Below are positions 18,419 to 27,051 of a stretch of 64,000 nucleotides of DNA, in pieces. The stretch is from Methylobacterium symbioticum. Lineage in GTDB: Bacteria > Pseudomonadota > Alphaproteobacteria > Rhizobiales > Beijerinckiaceae. The translations under genes and the position numbers were made by a program. The notes beneath the pieces are model-generated. The model ran no database searches. It saw only the letters and a list, made by a program, of their open reading frames with translations, and was not told the origin of the DNA. Every line of letters begins with the position of its first letter. The first letter of the stretch is position 1. The stretch spans positions 40,909 to 104,908 of the forward strand of contig NZ_CABFPH010000008.1 in assembly GCF_902141845.1 (NCBI RefSeq), in the 5' to 3' direction.

Positions 18419-19033
18419 GTGAGCGCGGCTGGGGGGCATGGGGTGGAGGGGCGGCGCGAGCACATCCTGGATGCCGCGGAGGCCTGCTTCGTGCGCAATG
18501 GGTTCCACCGCAGCACGATGCAGGATCTCGCGCGGGAAGCCGGCATGAGTCCGGGCAACATCTACCGGTATTTCGAGTCGAAGGAGGCGGTGGTGCGGGG
18601 CCTCGCCGAGCGCGACCGCGCGCGCGGCAGGGTGCTCGTCGCCGAGCTGCAGGGCGCGCGCGATCCCCGCGGCGCCCTTCTGCGGATCCTCGCGCGCTAC
18701 TTCACCGAGCTGTCGCGCGAGGCCGCGGTGCTGCGCATCGACCTGTGGTCCGAGGCGACGCGCAATCCCGACATCGCCGCGCTGGTCGAGCAGGGCGAGG
18801 CCGAGGCCCGGACCTGGCTGACCGAGACCTTCGCGGCGCTGGCGGACGCGCCGGATTGCGATGCCGCCGCGCTCTACGAGCGGGTCGGCCCGCTGATGAA
18901 GGGCATCCTGGTGAGCCGGGCGCTGCTGCCCGGCTACGAGCCCGCCACCGCCATCGCCCACCTTCTCGCGCAGATCGAGGCCGCCCTCGCCGGCAGCCGC
19001 CCGGTCGGCGCCATCCCGGAGACCGGCCGATGA
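18419..19033 (+). CDS. TetR-family transcriptional regulator
   Basis: 204 residues from the GTG at 18419. The N-terminal helix-turn-helix is REHILDAAEACFVRNGFHRS to SPGNIYRYFESKEAV; the remainder is a ligand-binding domain of the AcrR type. Upstream in-frame sequence to 18176 is not TetR-like, so the GTG is preferred. It is first in an operon with an adaptor and an RND pump, and its stop overlaps the next ATG. It probably represses the operon through the two palindromes upstream and is released by a pump substrate. Confidence 0.88.
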   Translation: MSAAGGHGVEGRREHILDAAEACFVRNGFHRSTMQDLAREAGMSPGNIYRYFESKEAVVRGLAERDRARGRVLVAELQGARDPRGALLRILARYFTELSREAAVLRIDLWSEATRNPDIAALVEQGEAEARTWLTETFAALADAPDCDAAALYERVGPLMKGILVSRALLPGYEPATAIAHLLAQIEAALAGSRPVGAIPETGR

Positions 19034-20265
19034 GCCGCCACCCCCGAATCGTCCGACCGGTCCTCCTCGCCCTCGGCCTCGGCCTGACGGGCGCTGCGGC
19101 CGCCGAGGTCACGCCGGCGCCGGGCCCCCGGCCGCCGACGGTCAGCGTGATCGAGGCGGCGCGCCGCGAGATCGTGGAATCCGTGGTCGTCACCGGCACC
19201 CTGGTGCCGCGCGACGAGATCCTGGTCGGCCCCGAGATCGAGGGCTACCGGGTCACCGAGGTGCTGGCCGAGGAAGGCCTGCGCGTTGAGCGCGGCCAGG
19301 TGCTCGCCCGCCTCTCCCGCGACCTGATCGATCGCCAGATCGCGCAGCAGGATGCCGTCGTCGAGAAGGCGGCCGCGTCCGTCCCGCAGGCGCAGAGCAA
19401 CATCGAGCAGGCCGAGGCCGCCGAGACGGAGACGCGGCTCGCCTATGAGCGGGCCCGCCAACTGCTGCAGACCGGCAACGCCACCGCCGCGGTCATGGAG
19501 ACCCGGACGGCCGCGCTGCGGCAGGCCGAGGGCAAGCTGGCCTTCGCCCGCAACGGGCTGGCCATGACCAGGGCGGAGCTCGCCCAGGCCCGGGCCGTAC
19601 GGGACGAGCTGTCCCTGCGCCTCGCGCGGACCGAGATCCGCGCCCCCGAGGCGGGCATCGTCAGCCGCCGCACCGCCCGCGTCGGCATCACCGCCTCGGC
19701 CTCGGCCGAGCCCCTGTTCCGCCTGATCGCCCGCGGCGAGATCGAGCTGGAGGGCGAGGTGGTCGAGACCAAGCTGCCTCTGCTGCGCGAGGGCGCCCCG
19801 GCCTGGATCGAGATCGCGCCGGGCGAGCGCGTCGCCGGCAGCGTTCGTGCGGTCTATCCGGAGGTCGACAAGGCGACCCGCCTCGGCAAGGTCCGGGTGC
19901 GCCTCGATCCCGATCCGCGCCTGCGCATCGGCACCTTCGCCCGCGGCGCGGTCGAGCTGGCGCGCAGCCGCGGCGTCACGGTGCCCCAGGCGGCGGTCTC
20001 CTATGGCGGCCCGAAGCGCGCGAGCGTCCTCGTCGTCGCGCAGGACGTGGTCGAGGCCCGCGCGGTCCGCACCGGCCTGAGCGACGAGGACGACATCGAG
20101 ATCCGCGACGGCCTCGCCCCGGGCGAGCAGATCGTGGCGAAGGCCGGCAGCTTCCTGCGGGACGGCGACCGCGTCCGCCCCGTCGCCGCCGCCCCCGGCG
20201 CAGCCGCTCCCGCCGTGGCGGCGAGCCCCGCGCGCAACGACACAGCCGAAGCCGGGGTCCCCTGA
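19030..20265 (+). CDS. RND efflux periplasmic adaptor (HlyD/AcrA family)
   Basis: 411 residues with a Sec signal peptide (RIVRPVLLALGLGLTGAAAA) and no lipobox cysteine. A lipoyl half-motif (EIVESVVVTGTLVPRDEILV) is followed by a helical hairpin (about residues 110-200) and the second half (LARTEIRAPEAGIVSRRTA). Beta-barrel and membrane-proximal domains come next. The ATG overlaps the TetR stop (ATGA), so translation is coupled. It links the RND pump downstream to an outer-membrane channel that is not encoded here. Confidence 0.92.
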   Translation: MSRHPRIVRPVLLALGLGLTGAAAAEVTPAPGPRPPTVSVIEAARREIVESVVVTGTLVPRDEILVGPEIEGYRVTEVLAEEGLRVERGQVLARLSRDLIDRQIAQQDAVVEKAAASVPQAQSNIEQAEAAETETRLAYERARQLLQTGNATAAVMETRTAALRQAEGKLAFARNGLAMTRAELAQARAVRDELSLRLARTEIRAPEAGIVSRRTARVGITASASAEPLFRLIARGEIELEGEVVETKLPLLREGAPAWIEIAPGERVAGSVRAVYPEVDKATRLGKVRVRLDPDPRLRIGTFARGAVELARSRGVTVPQAAVSYGGPKRASVLVVAQDVVEARAVRTGLSDEDDIEIRDGLAPGEQIVAKAGSFLRDGDRVRPVAAAPGAAAPAVAASPARNDTAEAGVP

Positions 20266-20385
20266 GCCCCGGAACCTTCCCCGACCCGGCAGCGAGCCGG
20301 GGGAGCCCGCAAAACCATCGACCGAGGGCCGTGACTGAGGTCGCAGCGCGACCGGCCGCCGCCCCGATCCCACACGGGTCGTCCA

Positions 20386-23300
20386 ATGCGCCTGAATGTC
20401 TCCGCCTGGGCGATCCGCAAGCCCATTCCGTCGCTCGTCCTCTTCCTCGTCCTGGTGGTGCTCGGCCTCGTCAGCTTCCGCGGGCTCGCCGTCACGCGGA
20501 TGCCGAATGTCGACGTGCCGATCGTCTCGGTGACGATCACCCAGTCCGGCGCGGCGCCGGCCGAACTGCAGACCCAGGTCACGAAATGGGTCGAGGATTC
20601 GATCGCGGGCGTGCGCGGGGTGAAGCACATCACCTCGGCGATCACCGAGGGCTCGTCCGTCACCACCGTCGAGTTCCGGCTCGAGGTGAACACCGACCGC
20701 GCCGTCAACGACGTGAAGGACGCGGTCTCGAAGATCCGCATCAACCTGCCGCGCACCATCGACGAGCCGGTGATCCAGCGCGTCGAGATCGCCGGCCTGC
20801 CGATTCTCGTCTACGGCGTCACGGCCCCCGCGATGACGCCGGCCGACCTGTCCTGGTTCGTCGAGGACAACGTGGCGCGCACGCTCCAGGGGGTGAAGGG
20901 CGTCGGCGGCGTCGAGCGCCTGGGCGGCGTCGCCCGCGAGATCCGGGTGACGCTCCAGCCCGATCGCCTGCTGGCGCTCGGCATCACGGCGGCGGACGTG
21001 AACCGGCAATTGCGCCTCACCTCCGCCGACATGGCCGGCGGGCGCGGCGAGGTCGGCGGCCGCGAGCAGTCGATCCGCGCGCTGGCGGCCTCGCGCTCCG
21101 TGCGCGACCTCAAGGCGACCTCGATCGTGCTCCCGGGCGGCCGCAAGGTGCGCCTCGACGACCTCGCGCTGGTCGAGGACGGCGTCGAGGAGGCGCGCAC
21201 CTTCGCCCGCTTCAACGGGGAGCCGGTGGTCGCCTTCGCGGTCTCGCGCGGCTCCGGCGCGAGCGATGCCGAGGTCGCGGCGGGCGTCGAGAAGAAGATC
21301 GCCGAGTTCCAGGCGAGCTACCCCGACATCCGCTTCGAGAAGATCGATTCCTCCGTCTCCGCGACGCTGGGCTCCTACGATTCGGCCATGCACACGCTGA
21401 TCGAAGGCGCCCTTCTTGCCGTCGTGGTGGTGCTGCTGTTCCTGCGCGACTGGCGCGCCACGCTGATCGCCGCGGTGGCGCTGCCGCTCTCCGTCTTCCC
21501 GACCTTCTGGGCGATGGACGCGCTCGGATTCACCCTGAACGGCATCAGCCTGCTCGCGATCACCCTGGTGACGGGGATCCTGGTGGACGACGCGATCGTC
21601 GAGATCGAGAACATCGTCCGCCACATGCGGCTCGGCAAATCGCCCTACCGGGCGGCGCTCGAAGGCGCCGACGAGATCGGCCTCGCCGTCATCGCCATCA
21701 CCGCGACCCTGATCGCGGTCTTCGCACCCGTCTCCTTCATGGGCGGCATCGCCGGCCGCTACTTCATCCAGTTCGGCCTGACCATCGCGGTGTCGGTCTT
21801 CATGTCGCTGCTGGTGGCGCGCCTGATCACGCCGCTCCTGGCCGCCTACTTCCTGCGCGATCATGGCCATCACGCGGAGCGCGAGGGCCCGGTGATGCGC
21901 GCCTATACCCGTCTCGTCGGCTGGTCGGTGCGGCACCGGTTCGGCACGCTGGCGGTCGGCCTCGCGCTGTTTGCCGGCTCCCTGGTCTCGACCGGCCTGC
22001 TGCCCTCGGGCTTCATCCCGAAGCAGGACAATGCCCGCACCCTGTTCATGGTGGAGCTGGCGCCCGGCGCGCGGCTCGACGACACGATCGCGGTGTCCGA
22101 CCGGCTGGCGGAGAGGATCCGCGCTTTGCCGGAGGTGACCTCGGTCTTCGTGGATGGCGGCCGCCAGGTCGGCGGCAAGAAGGAGACGCGGCTCGCCACC
22201 TTCGTCATCAACCTCGTGCCCAAGAACCGGCGCGAGAAGCGGCAATGGACCCTCGAATCCGAGATCGCGCGGCTGCTCGCGGACGAGCCGGACATCCGCT
22301 CGTGGTCGCTGCGCGACAGCGGCCAGCGCGACCTCGCCCTGGTGGTGAGCGGGCCCGACGTCGATGTCGTCACCGAGATCGCCGCCCGGCTCCAGCGCGA
22401 CATGGCCGCGATCCCGCACCTCGTCTCGGTGATGTCGACGGCCCCCCTCGACCGCACGGAGGTGCGCATCCGTCCGCGGGAGGGTGCGGCGGCCGATCTC
22501 GGGGTCTCCACCGACACCATCGCGGAGACGGTCCGGGTCGGCACGATCGGCGACATCGGCCTGAACCTCGCCAAGTTCAACGCGAAGGACCGGCAGGTGC
22601 CGATCCGGGTGATGCTGCCGACGAGCGCCCGCGGTGCGGGGGCACGGCTGGAAAACCTGAAGGTGCCGGCCAAGAACGGCGCGGCGGTGCCGCTCGCCGC
22701 GGTGGCCGAGATCGAGCTCGACAAGGGCCCCGGCGCCATCGACCGCTACGACCGGGCCGTGCGCGTAGCGATCGAGGCGAATATGGAGGGCTCGGACGCG
22801 CTGGGCTCGCTGATCGCCCAGGCGCTCGCGACCCCCACCGCGAAGAGCCTGCCTCCCGGCGTCACCATCAAGCAGACCGGCGATGCCGAGATCATGCAGG
22901 AGGTCTTCTCCGGCTTCCTGATGGCGATGGGGGCCGGCATCATGATGGTCTACGCGGTGCTGGTGCTGCTGTTCGGCTCGTTCCTGCAGCCGCTCACCAT
23001 CCTGTTCTCGCTGCCGCTCTCGATCGGCGGGGCCATCCTCGGCCTGCTGATCTGCCAGATGCCGATCTCGATGCCCGTGGTCATCGGTATCCTCATGCTG
23101 ATGGGTCTCGTCACGAAGAACGCGATCATGCTGGTCGATTTCGCCGTCGAGGAGATGCGCGCCGGGATCGATCCCGTCACGGCGATCGTCGATGCCGGCC
23201 GCAAGCGGGCGCGGCCGATCGTGATGACGACCATCGCCATGGCCGCCGGCATGGTGCCCTCCGCGCTCGCGCTCGGCGTCGGCGGCGAGTTCCGGGCGCC

Positions 23301-23487
23301 GATGGCGGTCGCGGTCATCGCCGGCCTCATCGTCTCCACCCTGCTCTCGCTCGTCTTCGTGCCGGCCGTCTTCCTGCTGATCGAGGCCCTGTCGCGCCGG
23401 CTCGGGCGTCTGCTCGGCCGCTTCGTCGGCCAGCGCGACGAGCCGGAGGCCCCCCTGCCCCACCGGACGGCCGGCCACGCCGCCTGA
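20386..23487 (+). CDS. RND multidrug efflux transporter (HAE-1/AcrB type)
   Basis: 1033 residues, the normal length for an inner-membrane RND pump, with 12 transmembrane helices in two halves. It starts MRLNVSAWAIRKPIPS. The helix-4 charged residues essential for proton relay are in VTGILVDDAIVEIENIVRHM. Further motifs are LLPSGFIPKQDNARTLF at the periplasmic loop entry and the second-half LMGLVTKNAIMLVDFA. It is the third gene of the TetR operon. The pump probably exports hydrophobic compounds; the exact substrate is unknown. Confidence 0.95.
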   Translation: MRLNVSAWAIRKPIPSLVLFLVLVVLGLVSFRGLAVTRMPNVDVPIVSVTITQSGAAPAELQTQVTKWVEDSIAGVRGVKHITSAITEGSSVTTVEFRLEVNTDRAVNDVKDAVSKIRINLPRTIDEPVIQRVEIAGLPILVYGVTAPAMTPADLSWFVEDNVARTLQGVKGVGGVERLGGVAREIRVTLQPDRLLALGITAADVNRQLRLTSADMAGGRGEVGGREQSIRALAASRSVRDLKATSIVLPGGRKVRLDDLALVEDGVEEARTFARFNGEPVVAFAVSRGSGASDAEVAAGVEKKIAEFQASYPDIRFEKIDSSVSATLGSYDSAMHTLIEGALLAVVVVLLFLRDWRATLIAAVALPLSVFPTFWAMDALGFTLNGISLLAITLVTGILVDDAIVEIENIVRHMRLGKSPYRAALEGADEIGLAVIAITATLIAVFAPVSFMGGIAGRYFIQFGLTIAVSVFMSLLVARLITPLLAAYFLRDHGHHAEREGPVMRAYTRLVGWSVRHRFGTLAVGLALFAGSLVSTGLLPSGFIPKQDNARTLFMVELAPGARLDDTIAVSDRLAERIRALPEVTSVFVDGGRQVGGKKETRLATFVINLVPKNRREKRQWTLESEIARLLADEPDIRSWSLRDSGQRDLALVVSGPDVDVVTEIAARLQRDMAAIPHLVSVMSTAPLDRTEVRIRPREGAAADLGVSTDTIAETVRVGTIGDIGLNLAKFNAKDRQVPIRVMLPTSARGAGARLENLKVPAKNGAAVPLAAVAEIELDKGPGAIDRYDRAVRVAIEANMEGSDALGSLIAQALATPTAKSLPPGVTIKQTGDAEIMQEVFSGFLMAMGAGIMMVYAVLVLLFGSFLQPLTILFSLPLSIGGAILGLLICQMPISMPVVIGILMLMGLVTKNAIMLVDFAVEEMRAGIDPVTAIVDAGRKRARPIVMTTIAMAAGMVPSALALGVGGEFRAPMAVAVIAGLIVSTLLSLVFVPAVFLLIEALSRRLGRLLGRFVGQRDEPEAPLPHRTAGHAA

Positions 23488-23532
23488 CCCGGCACGCCCC
23501 GATCGCGGGCCCTCCCTAGGCCCGTGATACGC

Positions 23533-23570
23533 CGGCCGGCCCGCGAATCCCCCCTCTCGCGGGTCGGCCG
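23533..23570. terminator. Bidirectional hairpin between convergent genes
   Basis: A 14-bp stem (23533-23546 with 23557-23570, one G-U pair) encloses a 10-base loop, between the convergent RND pump and alkA genes. It is strong but lacks a T tract, as is common in very GC-rich genomes. Confidence 0.5.
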
Positions 23571-23619
23571 GTCGTTCGACGTTCGACCGCCCGGGCGTGT
23601 GATACGGAGTCCGCTTCGA

Positions 23620-24519
23620 TCAAGCGGGGCCGGTATCGGACGCCCAGAGATGCATCACCGCGTAGGCCCGCCACGGCCGCCAGAGGCCGGAGCGCGCCTC
23701 CAGAACGCGCGCGGTCGGACGGCCCGCCGCGTCCTCCAGCGCCCGGAGCAAGCCGATATCGCCGGTGGGCATCGCGTCGGGCTCGCGCAGAGCCCGCATG
23801 GCGATGTACTGCGCCGTCCAGTCGCCGATGCCGCGCAGGCGCTTCAGCCGGGACACCGAGGCTTCGAGCCCCGCCCCCGGGGCGAACAGGTCCGGCTCCG
23901 CGAGCGCCGCCGCGGCCAGAGCCCGAATCGCCGCGCCCCGGGCCCGCGGCATGTAGAGGGCCAGCGCCACATCGGCCTCGACCAGGACCTCCGGGCCCGG
24001 GAAGCTGTGGGTGAGGCCGGATTCCGGCGCGGCATCGGCGAGCGGCGTGCCGAAGGCGGCGACGAGGCGGCCCGCCAGCCGCGTCGCGGCGGCCACGGAG
24101 ACCTGCTGGCCGAGGATCGCACGGACGCCGAGCTCGAACCCATCCCAGGCGCCGGGGACGCGCAGACCGGGCCGCGCGGCGACGAGGCCGGCCATGAAGG
24201 GATCGGCCGAGAGCGCGGCTTCGATCGCGGCCGGGTCGGCGGCGAGATCGAACAGGGCGGAGACCCGCGCGCCGAGATCGATCGCCGGGCTTGGCGGCCC
24301 GCCGACCGCGGGGGACGAGCACGCCTCCAGCCGAACCACGAGGGCAGCGCCGCTGCCCGGCTCCACCGAGAGGATTCCGACATCCCGGCCGGCGCGGATG
24401 GTGCGAGCGTAGCGGCCGCCTCTGACCGATTCGACGCCCGGTATCGCCCGGGCCGCGAGGTAGGCACAGAGCCAGGCCCAATCGAGAGGCGGCGTGTAGG
24501 CGAGGTGGAGCGTGGTCAT
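23620..24519 (-). CDS. alkA: DNA-3-methyladenine glycosylase II
   Basis: Base-excision repair glycosylase that removes alkylated purines. 299 residues from the ATG at 24519, chosen because MTTLHLAYTPPLDWAWL aligns with the start of E. coli AlkA; an ATG at 24534 is also possible. An N-terminal AlkA_N domain is followed by the HhH-GPD domain (residues ~125-290). That domain has RAILGQQVSVAAA, the hairpin LKRLRGIGDWTAQYIAMRAL and the presumed catalytic Asp in PTGDIGLLRAL. It is a stand-alone gene; no ada is adjacent. Confidence 0.92.
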   Translation of the reverse strand: MTTLHLAYTPPLDWAWLCAYLAARAIPGVESVRGGRYARTIRAGRDVGILSVEPGSGAALVVRLEACSSPAVGGPPSPAIDLGARVSALFDLAADPAAIEAALSADPFMAGLVAARPGLRVPGAWDGFELGVRAILGQQVSVAAATRLAGRLVAAFGTPLADAAPESGLTHSFPGPEVLVEADVALALYMPRARGAAIRALAAAALAEPDLFAPGAGLEASVSRLKRLRGIGDWTAQYIAMRALREPDAMPTGDIGLLRALEDAAGRPTARVLEARSGLWRPWRAYAVMHLWASDTGPA

Positions 24520-24847
24520 CCGGTCCGGATGCATCCCGAATCCGGCCGCCGCATGGACGGCCTGCAAGACAGTCTGTGTGACAAGAGAGGCTAGGTTCTG
24601 CGCAGCGAAATCGCCAGCATCGCGCAGATCTCGGTGACCGAATGCTGTCTCCGGTCCGAAGCCTGCTCGGATTTCACCTTCGGCCGACCACGATCCTGCC
24701 CCATAAAAGCCGGACCGGACCGCAGATTGGCGACCCTACGCGGCGGGCCAGAAGGGCTTCGCGCCGGAATCCGGTTCGATCCAGCACCGGACCTCGCGCG
24801 CGACATCCTCGGATACCCGCCTCCGAGCAGGGATCCGGGCGCAGCTC
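24520..24847. other. Gap between alkA and DUF2778 gene
   Basis: 328 bases between divergent genes. On the minus strand, 24591-24704 reads GRPKVKSEQA and HSVTEICAMLAISLRRT. This resembles the C-terminal helix-turn-helix of serine resolvases and is entered below as a doubtful remnant. Otherwise nothing is recognised. Confidence 0.4.
24591..24704 (-). pseudogene. Possible resolvase C-terminal remnant
   Basis: 37 codons with a GRPKVKSEQASDRRQHSVTE pattern then ICAMLAISLRRT. It is similar in style to the GRPx...SVxEIAxxLGVSRxT tail of site-specific serine recombinases. There is no catalytic domain upstream and the match ends where the recognition helix would finish. This is a weak, eye-only resemblance. 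Confidence 0.2.
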
Positions 24848-25969
24848 ATGGGACATCGTCCACCTCACTTGGCCTCCCGAGCCGAACGCGGCGGCCTCGG
24901 CCTGCGCTCCGCGAGCCTGCGCCACCTGCCCCTCACCGTCGCGCTCGCCGCGCTCCTCAGCCTCGCGCCGGCCGGCCGCGAGGCGCCGATCCTCGACGTG
25001 CCGCAGACGCTGGCCGAGGCGAGCCAGGCACCGAACGAGGCGGCGGCCGCCGCAGCGCCCGCGATCGCCGAGGCCACCGAGGCGGTGCCTGCGCCGGTCG
25101 AGGAGACGGCCGCCCTGGCGGAGCCCGAGAGCACGGAGTTCTGGGCGCCGCCCCGCCTCGGTTGGGAACCCCCCGCGCGGGTCGGTGCCGCCCCGGCGGG
25201 GTTCGGGCTGCTCTTCGCCTTCGCGATCGAGGACCCTCCGATCCTCGGCGCCGCCCCGCCGGACGAGGGCCCGCGCGTCGCTCAGGTCGTGCCGCTGCCC
25301 GTGCCGCGCCCGAGCGAGTTCCGCCGGCTCGACCCCGCCCTCAATCTGCGGCGGGCCGAGCGGCAGGCCCTGCGTCGGCAGGCCGCCGCGGCGCCGCCGA
25401 GCCCGGCCCAGGTCGAGGACACCCGCAACTTCTTCGAGAAGCTGTTCGGCGTCGAGAAGCCGGCGACGCCCGCCCTCGCCTACGCGGCGCTCGATACCTC
25501 CGCGGCGGACGCCGCCGCGCGGCGCCGCGTCGTGCCCCCGCCCGCGCCCGTCATCGATTCGGCCACCGCCGTCTACGACATCAGCGCCCGCAGCGTGGTT
25601 CTGCCGAACGGCGAGCGCCTGGAGGCGCATTCCGGCCTCGGCGAGCACATGGACGATCCGCGCTTCGTCCATGTCCGCATGCGCGGGGCGACGCCGCCCG
25701 GCACCTACGATCTGACCGAGCGCGAGGCGCTGTTCCACGGGGTGCGGGCGATCCGCCTGACGCCGGTCGGCGGCAGCGACGCGGTGCACGGCCGCGTCGG
25801 CCTGCTGGCCCATACCTACATGCTCGGCCCGAACGGTGCCTCGAACGGCTGCGTGTCGTTCCGCGACTACGAGCGCTTCCTGCAATCCTACCTGCGCGGC
25901 GAGATCCGCCGCCTCGTGGTCGTGGCGGGCGCCAAGCAGAGCGCCGCGCCGCTGCTCGCCCTGCGCTAG
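24848..25969 (+). CDS. DUF2778 (tlde1-domain) protein
   Basis: 373 residues. An N-terminal hydrophobic segment (residues ~28-45, LPLTVALAALLSLAPAG) is a signal anchor. A long Ala/Pro/Glu-rich linker of ~200 residues leads to the C-terminal DUF2778 domain (from about residue 240). Its histidine is in LEAHSGLGEHMDDP, and the L,D-transpeptidase-like motif is SNGCVSFRDYERFLQ. Tlde1 relatives act on peptidoglycan peptides. The domain in Hyphomicrobiales is usually chromosomal and periplasmic, so a cell-wall housekeeping role is as likely as a toxin role. Confidence 0.85.
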   Translation: MGHRPPHLASRAERGGLGLRSASLRHLPLTVALAALLSLAPAGREAPILDVPQTLAEASQAPNEAAAAAAPAIAEATEAVPAPVEETAALAEPESTEFWAPPRLGWEPPARVGAAPAGFGLLFAFAIEDPPILGAAPPDEGPRVAQVVPLPVPRPSEFRRLDPALNLRRAERQALRRQAAAAPPSPAQVEDTRNFFEKLFGVEKPATPALAYAALDTSAADAAARRRVVPPPAPVIDSATAVYDISARSVVLPNGERLEAHSGLGEHMDDPRFVHVRMRGATPPGTYDLTEREALFHGVRAIRLTPVGGSDAVHGRVGLLAHTYMLGPNGASNGCVSFRDYERFLQSYLRGEIRRLVVVAGAKQSAAPLLALR

Positions 25970-25994
25970 GGCGCGCGCCGACCGGATCCGGCTC

Positions 25995-26100
25995 TAGAGC
26001 ATTTTCCATGATCCTTGGATCACGGAAAATGCTCTATCTGTTTGATTGTGCTGCATTTTCTTTCGCGGAACCGGCGACCACTTCCGCGGAAAATGCTCTA
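25995..26100. repeat. MITE-like repeat with TA-flanked 13-bp inverted ends
   Basis: A 106-bp unit begins TAGAGCATTTTCC (25995-26007) and ends with its exact reverse complement (26088-26100). A third inverted copy lies inside at 26024-26036, so the left 42 bases fold into a near-perfect hairpin. The right half contains a second stem (TTTCGCGGAA with TTCCGCGGAAA). Ends begin and finish with TA, as in IS630/Tc1-type insertions. Degenerate relatives occur at about 50419-50511 and 52371-52416. Confidence 0.75.
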
Positions 26101-26325
26101 GGGCGCGACCCGAGCCAGGCGTCGCAGGATGGCCTCGCGGTGGCCGCGCGCCTGCATCAGGCGGTCCTCCAGCATCCGCAGCATGCCGACGGCGAGGCTG
26201 GTGTCCTGGCCGCAGGCGCTGGTGCGCGCCACGATCAGCGTCTGCGCCGCGATGCGCCGCTCCTCCTCGTCGACATGGCGGTCGGCGAGGGCGAGGTGAG
26301 CCCGTTCCTGCGTGAGATCCATCAT
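26098..26325 (-). CDS. Small helical protein of unknown function
   Basis: 75 residues from the ATG at 26325 (MMDLTQERAHLALADRH). It is rich in Ala, Arg and Glu and likely forms two amphipathic helices separated by CGQDTSLAVGMLRMLEDRL. No domain is recognised. Similar short proteins starting MDLxQERAHLALADRH are, as I recall, frequent in Methylobacterium. The stop codon TAG is provided by the last three bases of the adjacent 106-bp repeat, so the repeat may have trimmed or replaced the original 3' end. Confidence 0.65.
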   Translation of the reverse strand: MMDLTQERAHLALADRHVDEEERRIAAQTLIVARTSACGQDTSLAVGMLRMLEDRLMQARGHREAILRRLARVAP

Positions 26326-26421
26326 GGCTGAAGACACCTTGACGCCAGTCCCGTGACTGTGTGTCCATTTCCCTTAGACAGCAACGGGCCTCTGTGCCGC
26401 GCAATCAGAATTGATAACAGC

Positions 26422-26446
26422 CGCGCCGACGGTTCCGTCCGGCGCG
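26422..26446. terminator. Hairpin beside the IS element
   Basis: A stem of CGCGCCG-ACG with CGT-C-CGGCGCG (one bulge) and a small loop. It sits between the small helical gene and the left IS end. Before the insertion it would have lain just past phnN on the minus strand, so it may be the displaced phn terminator. Confidence 0.35.
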
Positions 26447-26475
26447 CCGTTTGCAGATCCTAGAGCAGCATCCGA

Positions 26476-27051
26476 TCATGTTGGATCATATGCGTCGTAG
26501 CCTGCGGCGGCGAGATACCGGCGGCATTCGGCTGGCGTGAAGCGTCTGAAGGCTTGTCGGATCGTGTCCCAGAGGTCGCTGATCGTGCGAGCGGCTTCGG
26601 CTCGGAGGATGGCCTTGAGCTTGGCGAAGGCGAGCTCGATCGGGTTGAAGTCGGGGGAGTAGGCCGGCAGGTACAACAGCCTCGCTCCGGCCGCTCCGAT
26701 GCGCTCGCGGATGCCGCTGACCTTGTGGGCGGGCAGATTGTCGAGCACGACCGTGTCGCCGGGCCTGAGGGCTGGGACGAGGGTTTCTTCGACATAGCCG
26801 CGGAAGCGAGCGCCGGTCATCGGTCCATCGAAGAGTGCGGTGGCTGTCAGGCCGCTGGTGCGCAGACCGGCGATGACCGTGATGGTTTTCCAGTGGCCGA
26901 ACGGGACCGCGACCCGGCAACGTTCGCCTCGCGGAGCCCGCCCATATCGGCGGACCATCTTGGTGTTGGTGGCGGTTTCGTCGAGGAACACGAGCTTGTC
27001 CGGGTCGAGATCAAGCTGGCGCTCGAACCAGGACAGGCGAGCGGCCTTCAC
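26476..27051 (-). CDS. IS630 transposase, catalytic part (frame B)
   Basis: 191 residues from a GTG at 27051; the frame stays open upstream to the slippery run at 27086-27092, so the true product is probably a fusion with frame A. The DDE residues are clear: D in LVFLDETATNTKM, D in VVLDNLPAHK, and E in SPDFNPIELAFAKLK. There are 34 residues between the last two (DD34E), as in the IS630/Tc1-mariner superfamily. Nothing inside the frame looks broken. Confidence 0.88.
   Translation of the reverse strand: MKAARLSWFERQLDLDPDKLVFLDETATNTKMVRRYGRAPRGERCRVAVPFGHWKTITVIAGLRTSGLTATALFDGPMTGARFRGYVEETLVPALRPGDTVVLDNLPAHKVSGIRERIGAAGARLLYLPAYSPDFNPIELAFAKLKAILRAEAARTISDLWDTIRQAFRRFTPAECRRYLAAAGYDAYDPT

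Noticed and set aside
18934..23478. A 1514-codon open frame antisense to the RND operon
   Set aside because: Low-complexity Arg/Asp/Gly/His composition typical of shadow frames in high-GC genes; the sense strand encodes clear adaptor and pump proteins.
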